Positions 25,158 through 34,378 of a DNA stretch of 64,000 bases are shown here, in pieces. How positions within the stretch are numbered: position 1 is the first letter of the stretch; the number at the start of each line of letters is the position of its first letter. The notes under the pieces are model-generated. The model was not told the DNA's origin, searched no databases, and saw nothing but the letters and a program-made list of their open reading frames with translations. Origin of the DNA: a virus. The stretch covers positions 1-64,000 of IMG/VR virus record IMGVR_UViG_3300010885_013533. One strand, 5' to 3'. The position numbers and the translations under genes are program-made.

Positions 25158-26098
25158 AATGTTCTGCCTCTCTTATATGAAGGATTATTACTAATGAATT
25201 CATTTAATGTGTTTGAAGGAATCATAAGGCTATGGTGTCCGTCTGTAATCCACGATTTACTACTGGCTGCACCACGGAGTTTATCTCTGTGTTGCAACGA
25301 TTTATATTGGGAGTCATGAACAACAGACTGTTCACGCTCTTGATTGTATCTTTTGATAAGAGATTCATAGGATCCAAAGTTATTGACTATCCATACCTGT
25401 GATACCTTCTTGAACTCTGAGAATTCTTTTTTAAGATTGCTCACAAACAACTTGGGGGAGAAATAAAGTGCATCTGTTATACTTTTACCCACGCAATCAT
25501 AAACACGCTGTATTCTCTCAGGAGTCATGCTCTTATAGTTGTTGTTATTCACTCCATCTTGACGCTTGCCATTGTTATGGCCAGACACTCCCTTTGAGTG
25601 ATGAATCCACTCACCACTCACTACTTTGGGATGATCCACAGCCACACTACCTATAGATTGGCGTGTGATAGCATCCACAACTGGCATCTTACCTTTACGA
25701 GCTTTACTGATGCTGCTGATTCCTATCTGTCTCAAGTGTGCCATAGAGTTAAGGAACGCTTGATCAACTTCGGACAGATTGATCTGCCTTTTGTGATTTC
25801 CACCTGCCTTGGTGAAGAAGAATTGAAGAGCTGAGCCTGTTGAGTACCCATATCTGGAGTCCTTGTGCATCTCATACAAGTAATAGTGCGCCATGAGATG
25901 CTCCTGAAATGTTAACAGCACAAGGTTGTCCGGGTGGTTGGGATCTCCAGACAGATGGCCTATAGGCCCTTTGCGCTTGCGTTGTTTGAACATAAATTCG
26001 GGCACAATGTGATGCCATTCGTAATAAGCTCCTTGACCTTTTTGGCGATTCTGTTGTTTGGCTTGATCTATGATCTGTTTATACAGTTGTTGATACAC
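25154..26098 (-). CDS. HNH homing endonuclease between the NrdA halves
   Basis: 314 aa from GTG 26098, chosen because AAAGGAG lies seven bases upstream (a longer frame reaches 26146). An HNH core is visible: YYEWHHIVPEF, then HPDNLVLLTFQEHLMAHYYL. The C-terminal half has modules (SSISKARKGKMP; TDGHHSLM) like the DNA-binding repeats of phage-borne HNH/GIY endonucleases. Placed exactly where the intein is split, it is the likely agent of homing into intein-less nrdA. A CATAAATA element lies about 20 bases upstream of the GTG, so it can be expressed separately. Ends overlap nrdA-C by four bases. Confidence 0.85.
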   Translation of the reverse strand: MYQQLYKQIIDQAKQQNRQKGQGAYYEWHHIVPEFMFKQRKRKGPIGHLSGDPNHPDNLVLLTFQEHLMAHYYLYEMHKDSRYGYSTGSALQFFFTKAGGNHKRQINLSEVDQAFLNSMAHLRQIGISSISKARKGKMPVVDAITRQSIGSVAVDHPKVVSGEWIHHSKGVSGHNNGKRQDGVNNNNYKSMTPERIQRVYDCVGKSITDALYFSPKLFVSNLKKEFSEFKKVSQVWIVNNFGSYESLIKRYNQEREQSVVHDSQYKSLQHRDKLRGAASSKSWITDGHHSLMIPSNTLNEFISNNPSYKRGRTL

Positions 26099-26132
26099 AC
26101 AAAGTCTCCTTTGCGTGTATTTATGTAAGTAA

Positions 26133-27785
26133 TCAAATCTCAGCACATAACACGTCAGTTTCTGCCAAATCTTTGGCCATCACCCATCCTCTGTTCTGAG
26201 TCCAGATTTGATGATCTGGAGTGCAACGGATCACGTTACCCTTCTCATCCTCAATCTCCATGAGCTCAGTCACTGTTGCAGTCTTGGCAGCAGCACTCAC
26301 TTCACTCCACACAAACTCTCCAGTCTCTGTATTGTAGCTGCGCACCTTCACATTGTTCATACCTCCATATGACCAGGCTTCCACAAAGCTCGCCAAGTCA
26401 ATGGTCTTCTCAACACCATCTGTGTGGATAATCTTAAGTTGAGAATCACCTGTGAGGCACAGGTTGCTTTGTCTAATAGGGGCCAAGTGTTCCACATATG
26501 CTCCATGAGTGTTCACATGGTCCACATTCATCCAGTAAACTCTGCCTGTGTTTTTGCGTTCGCTCATGAACAGTGTGAACAGATCCACAGCTTTCATGGT
26601 CTTTTTACGGATCAGGGGATCAGCCTCATACTGTTCATACAACCTCTTGAACTCGTCCTGGTCCGCAAAGAAGGCATCATACATGCCAGGCACATCAGAT
26701 GGTGAGAACAATGTGAGGTTGCCACCTGTGAGCAGTCGCTCATATGCCAGTTTGTTGAACTGCACTGCATAATCCATATGACGTGCACGATTGTCATCAG
26801 TGCCCTTGTTGTTCTTGAGCACCACCAGATCTTCAAACTGCAAGTGCCAGAAAGGGAAGTAAGCTGTGGCTGCACCTCCGCGCACACCCCCCTGATTGCA
26901 GCTTTTCACACTTGCTTGTAGCAGCTTAACAAAGGGCACTACCCCTGTGTGATAAGCGTCTCCGCCTCTGATAGGGCTATTGATTGCCCTGATACGTCCA
27001 ATGTTTAATCCAATACCAGCCTTGCGGCTCACGTAGCGAACCACAGCATGGCTCACAGCACTGATACTGTCCAGACTGTCGTCTGCCTCAATTAACACAC
27101 ATGAACTGAATTGCTTTTGTGGTGTTCGCACACCTGCCATGATGGGAGTGGGCAAACTGATGTCATGTTGACTAATTGCATCGTAGAACTCCTTGACCCA
27201 CTTGAGGCGGGTGTGGTGAGGATAGTCATGGAACAGAGTGGCTGCAATCAACATGAGAGCCATCTGTGGGGTCTCAAACAACTGACCAGTCACACGATTC
27301 TTGACCAGATATTTGCCTCTCCATTGTTCCATGGCAGCATAGGTTAGGTCCAAATCTCTTTCGTGATCAATATATGTGTCCAGGACTGCAAACTCTTGCT
27401 CTGTGTACCAGGTCAACAGTTCAGACGTATAAAACCCTGTGTTGATCACAGTTTGCACATGTGCATGCAGAGTGGGCATGTCATATGCACCATAAGCTTC
27501 TTTTCGGATATGATGATTGATCAGTCTGGCAGCCACAAACTGGTAGTTGGGAGTTTCCAGTTCAATCAAATCCGCAGCAGCCTTGATCAAAGTCTCCTGA
27601 ATGTCCACAGTCTTGATGCCATTATAAAACTGAAGCTGGCTGCGAATCTCTAATTCACTTGCACTTACCCCACTCAAGCCTTCTGTTGCCCACAACACTT
27701 GCTGATGTATTTTTTCGATGTTCAATAGTTCTTGGGTGTTATCTCTTTTTGAGACAAAGACGGGGTCCCCGGGCCGTGAAGTCAT
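26133..27785 (-). CDS. nrdA: NrdA N-terminal half fused to split intein N-part
   Basis: 550 aa. Residues 1-95 are an ATP-cone (overall activity regulation by ATP/dATP). The catalytic barrel begins with TPQKQFSSCVL, and GLNIGRIRA and NQGGVRGGAATAYFPFWH are standard class Ia motifs. NrdA stops at IRQSNL (residue 442); residues 443-550 are an N-intein starting CLTGDS (block A) with block B IRCTPDHQIWT. The AAAGGA ribosome site lies ahead of ATG 27785. Inactive alone; needs trans-splicing to the 24072-25157 product. Confidence 0.95.
   Translation of the reverse strand: MTSRPGDPVFVSKRDNTQELLNIEKIHQQVLWATEGLSGVSASELEIRSQLQFYNGIKTVDIQETLIKAAADLIELETPNYQFVAARLINHHIRKEAYGAYDMPTLHAHVQTVINTGFYTSELLTWYTEQEFAVLDTYIDHERDLDLTYAAMEQWRGKYLVKNRVTGQLFETPQMALMLIAATLFHDYPHHTRLKWVKEFYDAISQHDISLPTPIMAGVRTPQKQFSSCVLIEADDSLDSISAVSHAVVRYVSRKAGIGLNIGRIRAINSPIRGGDAYHTGVVPFVKLLQASVKSCNQGGVRGGAATAYFPFWHLQFEDLVVLKNNKGTDDNRARHMDYAVQFNKLAYERLLTGGNLTLFSPSDVPGMYDAFFADQDEFKRLYEQYEADPLIRKKTMKAVDLFTLFMSERKNTGRVYWMNVDHVNTHGAYVEHLAPIRQSNLCLTGDSQLKIIHTDGVEKTIDLASFVEAWSYGGMNNVKVRSYNTETGEFVWSEVSAAAKTATVTELMEIEDEKGNVIRCTPDHQIWTQNRGWVMAKDLAETDVLCAEI
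26136..26459 (-). other. N-terminal split intein (IntN), 108 aa
   Basis: Begins with Cys1 (CLTGDS) right after NrdA IRQSNL. Contains TPDHQIW (block B Thr and His) and ends at the gene's stop, with no endonuclease domain of its own. Confidence 0.92.
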
Positions 27786-27899
27786 ATTTCAGTCCTTTAT
27801 TCTTTTGTGTTATGATATTTTGATAATACTTACTGAATGGATTTTTCAGTGCGATCTATTTAAAATACAGATATACATGTAAACGCTGTGGTTTACTAA

Positions 27900-28361
27900 C
27901 TATTTTGGTCTCCAGGTTTGCCAATTTTTGTTTATCCATATCCATGTGTGTTGCTTTATGGCATTTTTTACTTGGGAAATGGGCGTTTTGTCAACAAATC
28001 CCAAATTAAGATAATGGTCATGTGTGTGCACCACAATCTTCTGAATGGCTGAGTCTGGTTCCCAGATCAACACCAGTTGGACATGGGAAAATGTATCTGG
28101 ATCAGCCAACATAAGAGTGTATGCCAGTCCCAAACTGTGAGCACTGGTGCAATATGTGTTGTTGTGTATCAAACTCCAAGGATCAGGCCAGGCTGCATGA
28201 TTATCCCAGTCTATCACCCCGTTTTCCAAGGGTGCATGCTGCCACCAGGATAACGCCATGCCTATTTTTTCATCCACATGATGTGCCTGTTGTATATTTT
28301 GCCTCAGCTGTTTCCAGCATGCCAGTCTTTGAGAAGCACCAAGCAGAAATGGACTGTTCAT
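27900..28361 (-). CDS. Hypothetical protein, 153 aa
   Basis: Trp-rich (WDNHAAWPDPW, WIWINKNWQTW). A Cys near residue 71 (NTYCTSAH) and a later HTHDHYLNLG segment could form a Cys-His pair as in transglutaminase-like folds, but this is weak. It lies between nrdA and the tail spike, same strand. Gap 27786-27899 contains only TTTAAATA near 27860. Confidence 0.55.
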   Translation of the reverse strand: MNSPFLLGASQRLACWKQLRQNIQQAHHVDEKIGMALSWWQHAPLENGVIDWDNHAAWPDPWSLIHNNTYCTSAHSLGLAYTLMLADPDTFSHVQLVLIWEPDSAIQKIVVHTHDHYLNLGFVDKTPISQVKNAIKQHTWIWINKNWQTWRPK

Positions 28362-28384
28362 GATTCATGCACCTTTCTGTCCAT

Positions 28385-29599
28385 TTAAGCGTTGTTGATC
28401 AAGTTGCTTGTGCCCAAGTTTGTGATTGTGCTCACAGTGCTAAATGTGTCAGCCATGCTCACACATTTGGTGCTTACTGCAGACCAAAGCACAGGCACAA
28501 CTGAACTGGTTACACCCACATTCACAAACACATTGGCCATGCTCACAACACCAGGATTGCTGCTCATGACCTGAATAGCATGGTCGTCCACATTCTCAAA
28601 GCTGCTCTCACACACTCTAATGTAGTAAGGTCCTTGGTCCAGCGCAGACGTGGGTGATGTCCGTGTTTCTGTTAGAATACCTTTAAACAGATTCCTGAAT
28701 TGACACTGACTGAATAGTGTGACATTAATGGTATCGTTACTATAAAACGCCAGTTCAATATTTGTGAATATGCAATTTATGAAACGTAATTGACCACTGG
28801 ATGTGCCATCGCCCAAACTTTCTGCTCTCACTGCCACACTGTGGCTGCCTGGTATAACAGCTTCTGTGGGATTCCATATACCCTTGAATTCACATGTGTT
28901 AAACACCACATTACGGAATCTGGCCACCCAAACTAAGTCTATGTTTTGAGCACTGCTCAGAGTGAGATCTGTGATTTGAATGTGTTCAGGTAATGTGGCT
29001 TCGCCCACACCCATGTCCAGCTGTGTTTGGCCCAGACTGTCCACTAATTCTAATATATGATCTGCCAACATGTTGTCCATGTGGATCACAGTGTTTTGAT
29101 ATGCTTCTCCTTTTAAACACACAAAAGGATAAATGAGTATGGGCTGGGTGATCATATATTGACCACTGGGAAACCAAATAGTTTTTCTGGTTTGTTTCAC
29201 ATTCTCTGACGTGGTCAGCTGTTTGGTGTAGAGGTCTTCAATTGCCCTGTTGATGGCTGCGGTATCATCTGTAATACCATCACCTTTGGCTCCATATGCC
29301 TTCACATTCACCCATGCATCATCCAGTTGGGCTTGTAAGCTGCGCACAATGGGTTGATTCATGCTCTCACCAGTCTGACTGGGCACAAGAGTATCACTAA
29401 CAAACTCGTACTGAATTGCCTGCATGACCTGAGAGTACTCAGTAAGAACCTGTGTATTTCCTCCCAAAGCAGGAGAGTTTCCTATAAACAGCTCTTGGGT
29501 ATCCACACAGAAACCCAATTCCCCTTCTTTAAGGCTCACAGGTAAATCTGTTTTAAGACCTCTACGATGCTGAATTATACCAAATATTGTAACAGCCAT
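28385..29599 (-). CDS. Tail spike/fibre with pectate-lyase-like beta-helix
   Basis: 404 aa from ATG 29599 (AGAGGA eight bases upstream; a TTG three codons earlier is unlikely). The head has HRRGLKTDLPVSLKEGELGFCVDT, the short module that begins many phage fibre and tropism-determinant proteins. From about residue 95, VNVKAYGAKGDGITDDTAAI is the start of a Pectate_lyase_3-type right-handed beta-helix, followed by Asn/Val ladders to the end. It is likely to bind or cut host surface polysaccharide. No clear catalytic residues identified. Confidence 0.88.
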   Translation of the reverse strand: MAVTIFGIIQHRRGLKTDLPVSLKEGELGFCVDTQELFIGNSPALGGNTQVLTEYSQVMQAIQYEFVSDTLVPSQTGESMNQPIVRSLQAQLDDAWVNVKAYGAKGDGITDDTAAINRAIEDLYTKQLTTSENVKQTRKTIWFPSGQYMITQPILIYPFVCLKGEAYQNTVIHMDNMLADHILELVDSLGQTQLDMGVGEATLPEHIQITDLTLSSAQNIDLVWVARFRNVVFNTCEFKGIWNPTEAVIPGSHSVAVRAESLGDGTSSGQLRFINCIFTNIELAFYSNDTINVTLFSQCQFRNLFKGILTETRTSPTSALDQGPYYIRVCESSFENVDDHAIQVMSSNPGVVSMANVFVNVGVTSSVVPVLWSAVSTKCVSMADTFSTVSTITNLGTSNLINNA

Positions 29600-29636
29600 A
29601 ACAATCAAATCCTCTTGCGTGTGACATATTTATCAA

Positions 29637-29644
29637 GAGGGTGA
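29637..29644 (-). promoter_or_regulatory. Late-promoter-like GATAAATA for the tail-spike gene
   Basis: GATAAATA about 37 bases upstream of ATG 29599, with the AGAGGA ribosome site in between. Confidence 0.55.
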
Positions 29645-29656
29645 TGTGTGATCACA

Positions 29657-30328
29657 TCAAACTTGATCTATGTATCTGTTCACTCTCTCCAACCAATTCA
29701 TGAGACTGACATCGTAATCTGATTTGTTCCACACAAACTCTTGGTATTGCAGGTCCTGACTGCACATGAATATCACACACTTACGGATTTCAGTACCAAA
29801 TTGCCAGTCATGTGCGGCAGCATAGGCACATGTTTGTAATCGGTAATCGTCCACATATTCCAGCTTTTTGGGCTTGCGAGTGGTTTTAAAATCCATGATG
29901 GCAGGTTCTCCATCATGTACACCCACCAGATCAGTTGTGCCTGCCCAGAAGGTATCAAACATGAGAGGCACTTCCAGGCCCCAAATTTCATCCACTTTGC
30001 ACAGGCCTTTTTCTATGATCACATCAGCCATGTTTTTGGCTAACACTCTGCCCACGTTGGTGCCGCCAGGACGCTCTTTACCCTGCATGTGCATTTCCAA
30101 GTGCGTGTGCATGGTGGTGCCCAAGTCTGCACTTTCCTTTGTGATTTGTGTGGCAGCAGCGTCACCAATTCTTTTTTTCCAGGCCAACAAAGGGGCCAGG
30201 TCCTTGGTCTTGCTCAAAATCTGTGTCACACTGGGGGCTTTTTTGCCCTGTGCATCCATGTATGTGCGTTCATTTCCATTTTGCACTCTTTTGCAAGCTG
30301 AGTAGTCATACAACGGATTGATCTTCAT
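29657..30328 (-). CDS. RecB/Cas4-like PD-(D/E)XK exonuclease
   Basis: 223 aa. Nuclease core: EVPL...GTTDLVGVHDGEPAIMDFKTT gives the Glu, GxxD and D-x-K residues; a Gln/Tyr motif follows (RLQTCAYAAAH). APSVTQILSKT near the start is typical of this phage exonuclease group. A role in DNA processing or host DNA breakdown is likely. A TATAAATC element lies directly before the ATG. Confidence 0.82.
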   Translation of the reverse strand: MKINPLYDYSACKRVQNGNERTYMDAQGKKAPSVTQILSKTKDLAPLLAWKKRIGDAAATQITKESADLGTTMHTHLEMHMQGKERPGGTNVGRVLAKNMADVIIEKGLCKVDEIWGLEVPLMFDTFWAGTTDLVGVHDGEPAIMDFKTTRKPKKLEYVDDYRLQTCAYAAAHDWQFGTEIRKCVIFMCSQDLQYQEFVWNKSDYDVSLMNWLERVNRYIDQV

Positions 30329-30332
30329 GGAT

Positions 30333-30833
30333 TTATATCACAGCATGTTTCTGATTTAAATGAGTATACAGGATCTTATTGTATGTGTTCAAATCCCCTG
30401 TGCCTAATTTATGACTGTGTGACCATAATTCAGATACAGAGTGACACCAACTGTGATTGATCCATATCCTGCCTGGCACAGCCAAAAACACATCATTTTG
30501 AACCAACCATGACTGTTTTAGTAGGGAGCCTGGTCTGGGTATTATGGGCACCATGATCTGGTCTCCTGTGTACAAATAAATGTCACCTGTGGGTAATGGA
30601 GGGGACTCAGTCTTTATGGCTAACATTTGATCAGCTATCAGATTACTTACTGTTTGACTCTTTTCTTGATCACCAAACTGTTTTACAAACAACATGGCTT
30701 TTTTAAGATCAGGCTTGCAAGTTAAAGCGTGTATTTCACTCACTTGCATGTGAGCCGCTTGAGATAATAATTCTCTTATTTTGGGGTCTTTGTGGTTTTT
30801 ATACAGGAAGTAGGGACTACGATCTGATCTCAT
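30333..30833 (-). CDS. Hypothetical protein, 166 aa
   Basis: No recognised family. Basic helical first half, beta-rich second half (GDIYLYTGDQIMVPIIP) and a Trp/His-rich end. Starts three bases after the repeat protein at 30837 and ends just before the nuclease gene, so it belongs to the same operon. Confidence 0.55.
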   Translation of the reverse strand: MRSDRSPYFLYKNHKDPKIRELLSQAAHMQVSEIHALTCKPDLKKAMLFVKQFGDQEKSQTVSNLIADQMLAIKTESPPLPTGDIYLYTGDQIMVPIIPRPGSLLKQSWLVQNDVFLAVPGRIWINHSWCHSVSELWSHSHKLGTGDLNTYNKILYTHLNQKHAVI

Positions 30834-30836
30834 CGT

Positions 30837-31412
30837 TCACCATCGCGCATTTTCCTTGTATCCTGCTCGGATCAGTTCTGCCGCTGCCTTGATAGCACCC
30901 ACTTTACCCTCACCTGCATACTTGTTGAGTATGCCTTTCACTTTAAACATATCACCGTATTTGGCATTAGTGAAGGATAAATCACCTCTTAAGTCAATCT
31001 CTTTGGCCACCAGGCTTCTCAACAAAGGCAGTTTGGGATTCCAGGACACAAAAAACACGCCTTTGAGTGTTTCAGGCAGCCCTTCCAGACTGGTCAGTTG
31101 ATTGTTACCAACACAGTAAAAGTCTGTGCCCACATGCTCAGGTGCTCCCAATAATGATGTGAGCAGATTGCCTGAACAATAATACCTCTCGCCCACTTTT
31201 TTGGGCGAGCCCACCAAGGTCTCCAACATCTTGCTGCTGCATACAAAGTCGCCACTCACCTTACCAAATGTGACACCCAGTTGTTTGACTTGCCTGATCA
31301 AGCTCACATCACCTGTCACGTCCACCACTCCAGTCACAGGATGAATCTTGTATGTGCCTGTGATTCTGAATCGTTTCTTTAATCTGGTTTCAATGTCAGT
31401 GACATTCACCAT
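30837..31412 (-). CDS. LRR-like repeat protein, isolated tenth copy
   Basis: 191 aa with the type-1 head MVNVTDIETRLKKRF, three repeats (LETLVGSP, LTSLLGAP, LTSLEGLP) and the tail ending GYKENARW. It lies 19 kb from the nine-gene array, inside a virion operon. Its ATG is nested in the AGA-TGG-stop end of the fibre-like gene upstream, exactly as within the array, so it looks like a cassette moved to a site offering the same junction. Confidence 0.85.
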   Translation of the reverse strand: MVNVTDIETRLKKRFRITGTYKIHPVTGVVDVTGDVSLIRQVKQLGVTFGKVSGDFVCSSKMLETLVGSPKKVGERYYCSGNLLTSLLGAPEHVGTDFYCVGNNQLTSLEGLPETLKGVFFVSWNPKLPLLRSLVAKEIDLRGDLSFTNAKYGDMFKVKGILNKYAGEGKVGAIKAAAELIRAGYKENARW

Positions 31413-33940
31413 CTAATGGTCCATTGCAAGGTGGTGCCTGTGGTGGGATTAGTTTCCAGTACGGTGCTGTATCCCAGATCGTCAAAGTATTTCTTCACAC
31501 TGGCAATCTGATCCTTGTATGGACGCACTAACAGATCGCCACTGGGCGTCAAACCACAGTTTACCTTCCAATAATCTTGGCTGGCTTCATAAGCACGCAC
31601 ATAGAACAAGCCTTGCCCCGCGCTGAGTACAGCTACAGCAGTTGCTTGTATGCCTGTGCTCAAGGGGGCGTTTAACATGACACTGGGGGTACTTTGGTAA
31701 TCATCCCCAGCGGAGGTTATAACCACTTCTGCAACTGCAAATGATCGTTGTGCACGTACTATGGGTAACACAGGAAAACCAGTTTCCTCCAAAGGAATAA
31801 CAAATGTGATCACAGGGTCGCTAGCATAACCTTCACCAGTGGCTGTCACATTCACTTGTGAAACACTTGTGGTTTGCAACACACTTACTGCTTGAGATTG
31901 ACCTCCTTGAATGACAACTGTGGGAGGAAGCACATAATCATACCCTCCGTTTAGAAGTTCAATGCGATCTAATGGAGTGTCTATCAGGCTGGCTCTCCCC
32001 TGTGCATTACCTTCTATTACAACCTCTGGTAAACTGGTATACCCAAACCCTGGATCAGTCACAGTCACTAATGTCACTTGTCCATTTTCAATTGTGGCCT
32101 CTGCTTGTGCTCCTGCCCCATCACCACCTGTGATTACGACCCCAGGAGGATCCACATACCCTGATCCAGGATCAACCACACGCACATTGGCCACCCCTGT
32201 GGGAACCAAAATGGCAATTCCAGCAGCACCAAATCCGCAACTAAGCGAAACGTCTGGAATTATGTCATAACCCAAGCCAGGATCTATTATGTCCACTGCT
32301 GTGACCACACCAGCAATAATGCGAGAATTAGCTTTGGCTACTCTATAGCTATTACCCGGGGTAGTGATAGAAGGGTTTCCTGGCCCCCCGCTTATGATGT
32401 TGATGGAATCTATAATCACATTGGGCGGAACCTGATAACCTGTACCGCCACTAGATAACGTGATCTTATCTACGCCCATGCTGATATCCACAAAAGCATT
32501 TTGGCCTGTTCCGGAATAAACTGGATTATTTTGCAACACTGGTAGTGCAGTATAAGATCCACCGTTAACAATTTGTACACTCTGTATGCCGCCACCAGGG
32601 GTAATTGCAGTCACTTGTAACACGGCATTTTGTGTACCTGCACCACCACTAACATACAATTGATCATTTACTTGATAATTTTGGCCCAAGGATCTAATTT
32701 GTGTTTGTATCACTTTCATGTACACTGTTTGTACAGTAGCCCCGCCTCCAGGTGTTGTAAACGTGACAGTGGGCACATCCACATATATACTACCACCATT
32801 GTTGAGCACATCCACCCTGCTGACTACTGTGGGACGCAATTGCACTACTGCTGTGGCACCTGTGCCGTTGCTGATAATCATGTTGGGTGTAGAGATATAA
32901 CCTGATCCTGGGTTAGTCACAATAAATGCGCTTACTATACCACCTGACAATTGAGCTTGTACAGTTGCATTTGTGCCACCACCACCTTGCACAGTCACCA
33001 AGGGGGGTTGGGCATAACTTAGTCCACCAGTTCCCACACTCACACTTAATATACCCATACTCAAATTCAAACTGCAACCTGAGCCCACACCTGAGCCTGA
33101 TGTGGAACTTCCTGTCAAGTTAGGCAGTTGTGTGCTCAAGTAGCTACCTGAGTTAATAAGCACAACCTGAGTCACTGCACCACCATTAACTTGTGTGACC
33201 TGTACAGATGCAGCGGGTGAGCCACTGCCACTTATCAAAGTTAATGTGTCGCCCACATTATAACTGGACCCACCAAATGTGATGCCTGTGATGGAAGTCA
33301 CTTTAAATCTGATTGCACCTGCTGATGCACCTGACCCTGGTGAAGTCACTTGTACATCCGGAGTCCGAGTGAATCCTGAACCACCATCTAACACTGTTAT
33401 GGATTCCAATCTGCCCCGGATATTCAAATGTGCCACAGCTTGGGCATCAGATCTGGGGGACCCACCTGTGATCCTTACCAATGGGGCGGTCACATATCCT
33501 GATCCAGATTGTATTATGTTGATAGCGCCCACACCAAGCGCAATGTCTATGGGTATGGGTCTATTTGCTAGAGCATCTGCGCGGGTAGCAGCCAGTTTGA
33601 TATGATCTGCATCCACATAAATCACATAATAGTATGTGAGTGCTTGCAAAGGTGCTGGTAACTGGCTTGTGCTATAAACAGTGACTATGTCCCCTTGGCT
33701 GAAGCCATGCATGAGCACTTGTATAGTGTTTGAGGATACATCAACTGTGAACACTTTACTGGCTGTTGCAGGCAGCATGGTCATAGGGCTTTCACCACTC
33801 ACTGTGACTTGATAATCACCTCGCTGTACTGCCCTCATGATTTCCATCTCAACTGCACTGATTTCGCCATGCACTGCAATATCTTTAACTATATTGTTAC
33901 GGGCTTCTGTGGCTGTTACGAACCAATTAGCTGTTACCAT
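31406..33940 (-). CDS. Large repetitive fibre-like virion protein, 844 aa
   Basis: After a 130-residue head come about fifteen irregular beta repeats with the pattern GSGYxxPPxVxIxGG, as in long phage fibre or whisker-type proteins. The 51067 protein uses the same repeat. C-terminal 80 residues (YEASQDYWKVNCG...) form a distinct tip domain ending TIRW, which overlaps the next gene's start. Probably an external virion fibre. The DNA repeats would tend to recombine. Confidence 0.82.
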   Translation of the reverse strand: MVTANWFVTATEARNNIVKDIAVHGEISAVEMEIMRAVQRGDYQVTVSGESPMTMLPATASKVFTVDVSSNTIQVLMHGFSQGDIVTVYSTSQLPAPLQALTYYYVIYVDADHIKLAATRADALANRPIPIDIALGVGAINIIQSGSGYVTAPLVRITGGSPRSDAQAVAHLNIRGRLESITVLDGGSGFTRTPDVQVTSPGSGASAGAIRFKVTSITGITFGGSSYNVGDTLTLISGSGSPAASVQVTQVNGGAVTQVVLINSGSYLSTQLPNLTGSSTSGSGVGSGCSLNLSMGILSVSVGTGGLSYAQPPLVTVQGGGGTNATVQAQLSGGIVSAFIVTNPGSGYISTPNMIISNGTGATAVVQLRPTVVSRVDVLNNGGSIYVDVPTVTFTTPGGGATVQTVYMKVIQTQIRSLGQNYQVNDQLYVSGGAGTQNAVLQVTAITPGGGIQSVQIVNGGSYTALPVLQNNPVYSGTGQNAFVDISMGVDKITLSSGGTGYQVPPNVIIDSINIISGGPGNPSITTPGNSYRVAKANSRIIAGVVTAVDIIDPGLGYDIIPDVSLSCGFGAAGIAILVPTGVANVRVVDPGSGYVDPPGVVITGGDGAGAQAEATIENGQVTLVTVTDPGFGYTSLPEVVIEGNAQGRASLIDTPLDRIELLNGGYDYVLPPTVVIQGGQSQAVSVLQTTSVSQVNVTATGEGYASDPVITFVIPLEETGFPVLPIVRAQRSFAVAEVVITSAGDDYQSTPSVMLNAPLSTGIQATAVAVLSAGQGLFYVRAYEASQDYWKVNCGLTPSGDLLVRPYKDQIASVKKYFDDLGYSTVLETNPTTGTTLQWTIRW

Positions 33941-34284
33941 TACTTGATCCTCTGTGTAAGAGCGTTTTTAGCCATTTTCTGCACAGCTTTTGCACGGTCT
34001 GGCTTAACTGGTGCCTTGGGTGTGACAGCTGGTTCCGAATCAGGTAGATCTAGGACAATTTCTTCAGGTGTGCTGTTTTCCACATCCACCACAGACATGT
34101 CTTGCACCTGACCCCACAGCCAGTTTTTATCCATGAAGAAGTTTCTTTCTTCCAAACTTTTAAGTAGCTGGGATGTTTTGATAGTGGGTATGCCCATGGC
34201 ATGTTGAGTGGTGATCAGAGTGATCAGTGCATCGCGTGCAAGGTCTTCGTGTGATTGTTCGCAAAGGAATTCATGTGCTCTCAT
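33940..34284 (-). CDS. Hypothetical protein, 114 aa (virion-associated?)
   Basis: Begins MRAHEFLCEQ, resembling the short N-terminal tags of many T4-like head-internal proteins (MKxxEFIxE). Helical N-terminus, acidic centre (STPEEIVLDLPD) and basic end. Sits upstream of the fibre gene with a one-base overlap. GTAAATA lies seven bases before the ATG. Confidence 0.55.
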   Translation of the reverse strand: MRAHEFLCEQSHEDLARDALITLITTQHAMGIPTIKTSQLLKSLEERNFFMDKNWLWGQVQDMSVVDVENSTPEEIVLDLPDSEPAVTPKAPVKPDRAKAVQKMAKNALTQRIK

Positions 34285-34378
34285 AATGACATATTTACTT
34301 CATCCTGGATGGTTTTAATACAGAAACACCAGGATGTGGTGCATCCTGGTGTGTATTATGCGCATGTGTGCAGATGAT

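Noticed and set aside
26099-26146. Longer N-terminus for the HNH endonuclease
   Set aside because: The extra 16 codons lie inside the NrdA-N end and hold a CATAAATA element; AAAGGAG fits the GTG at 26098.
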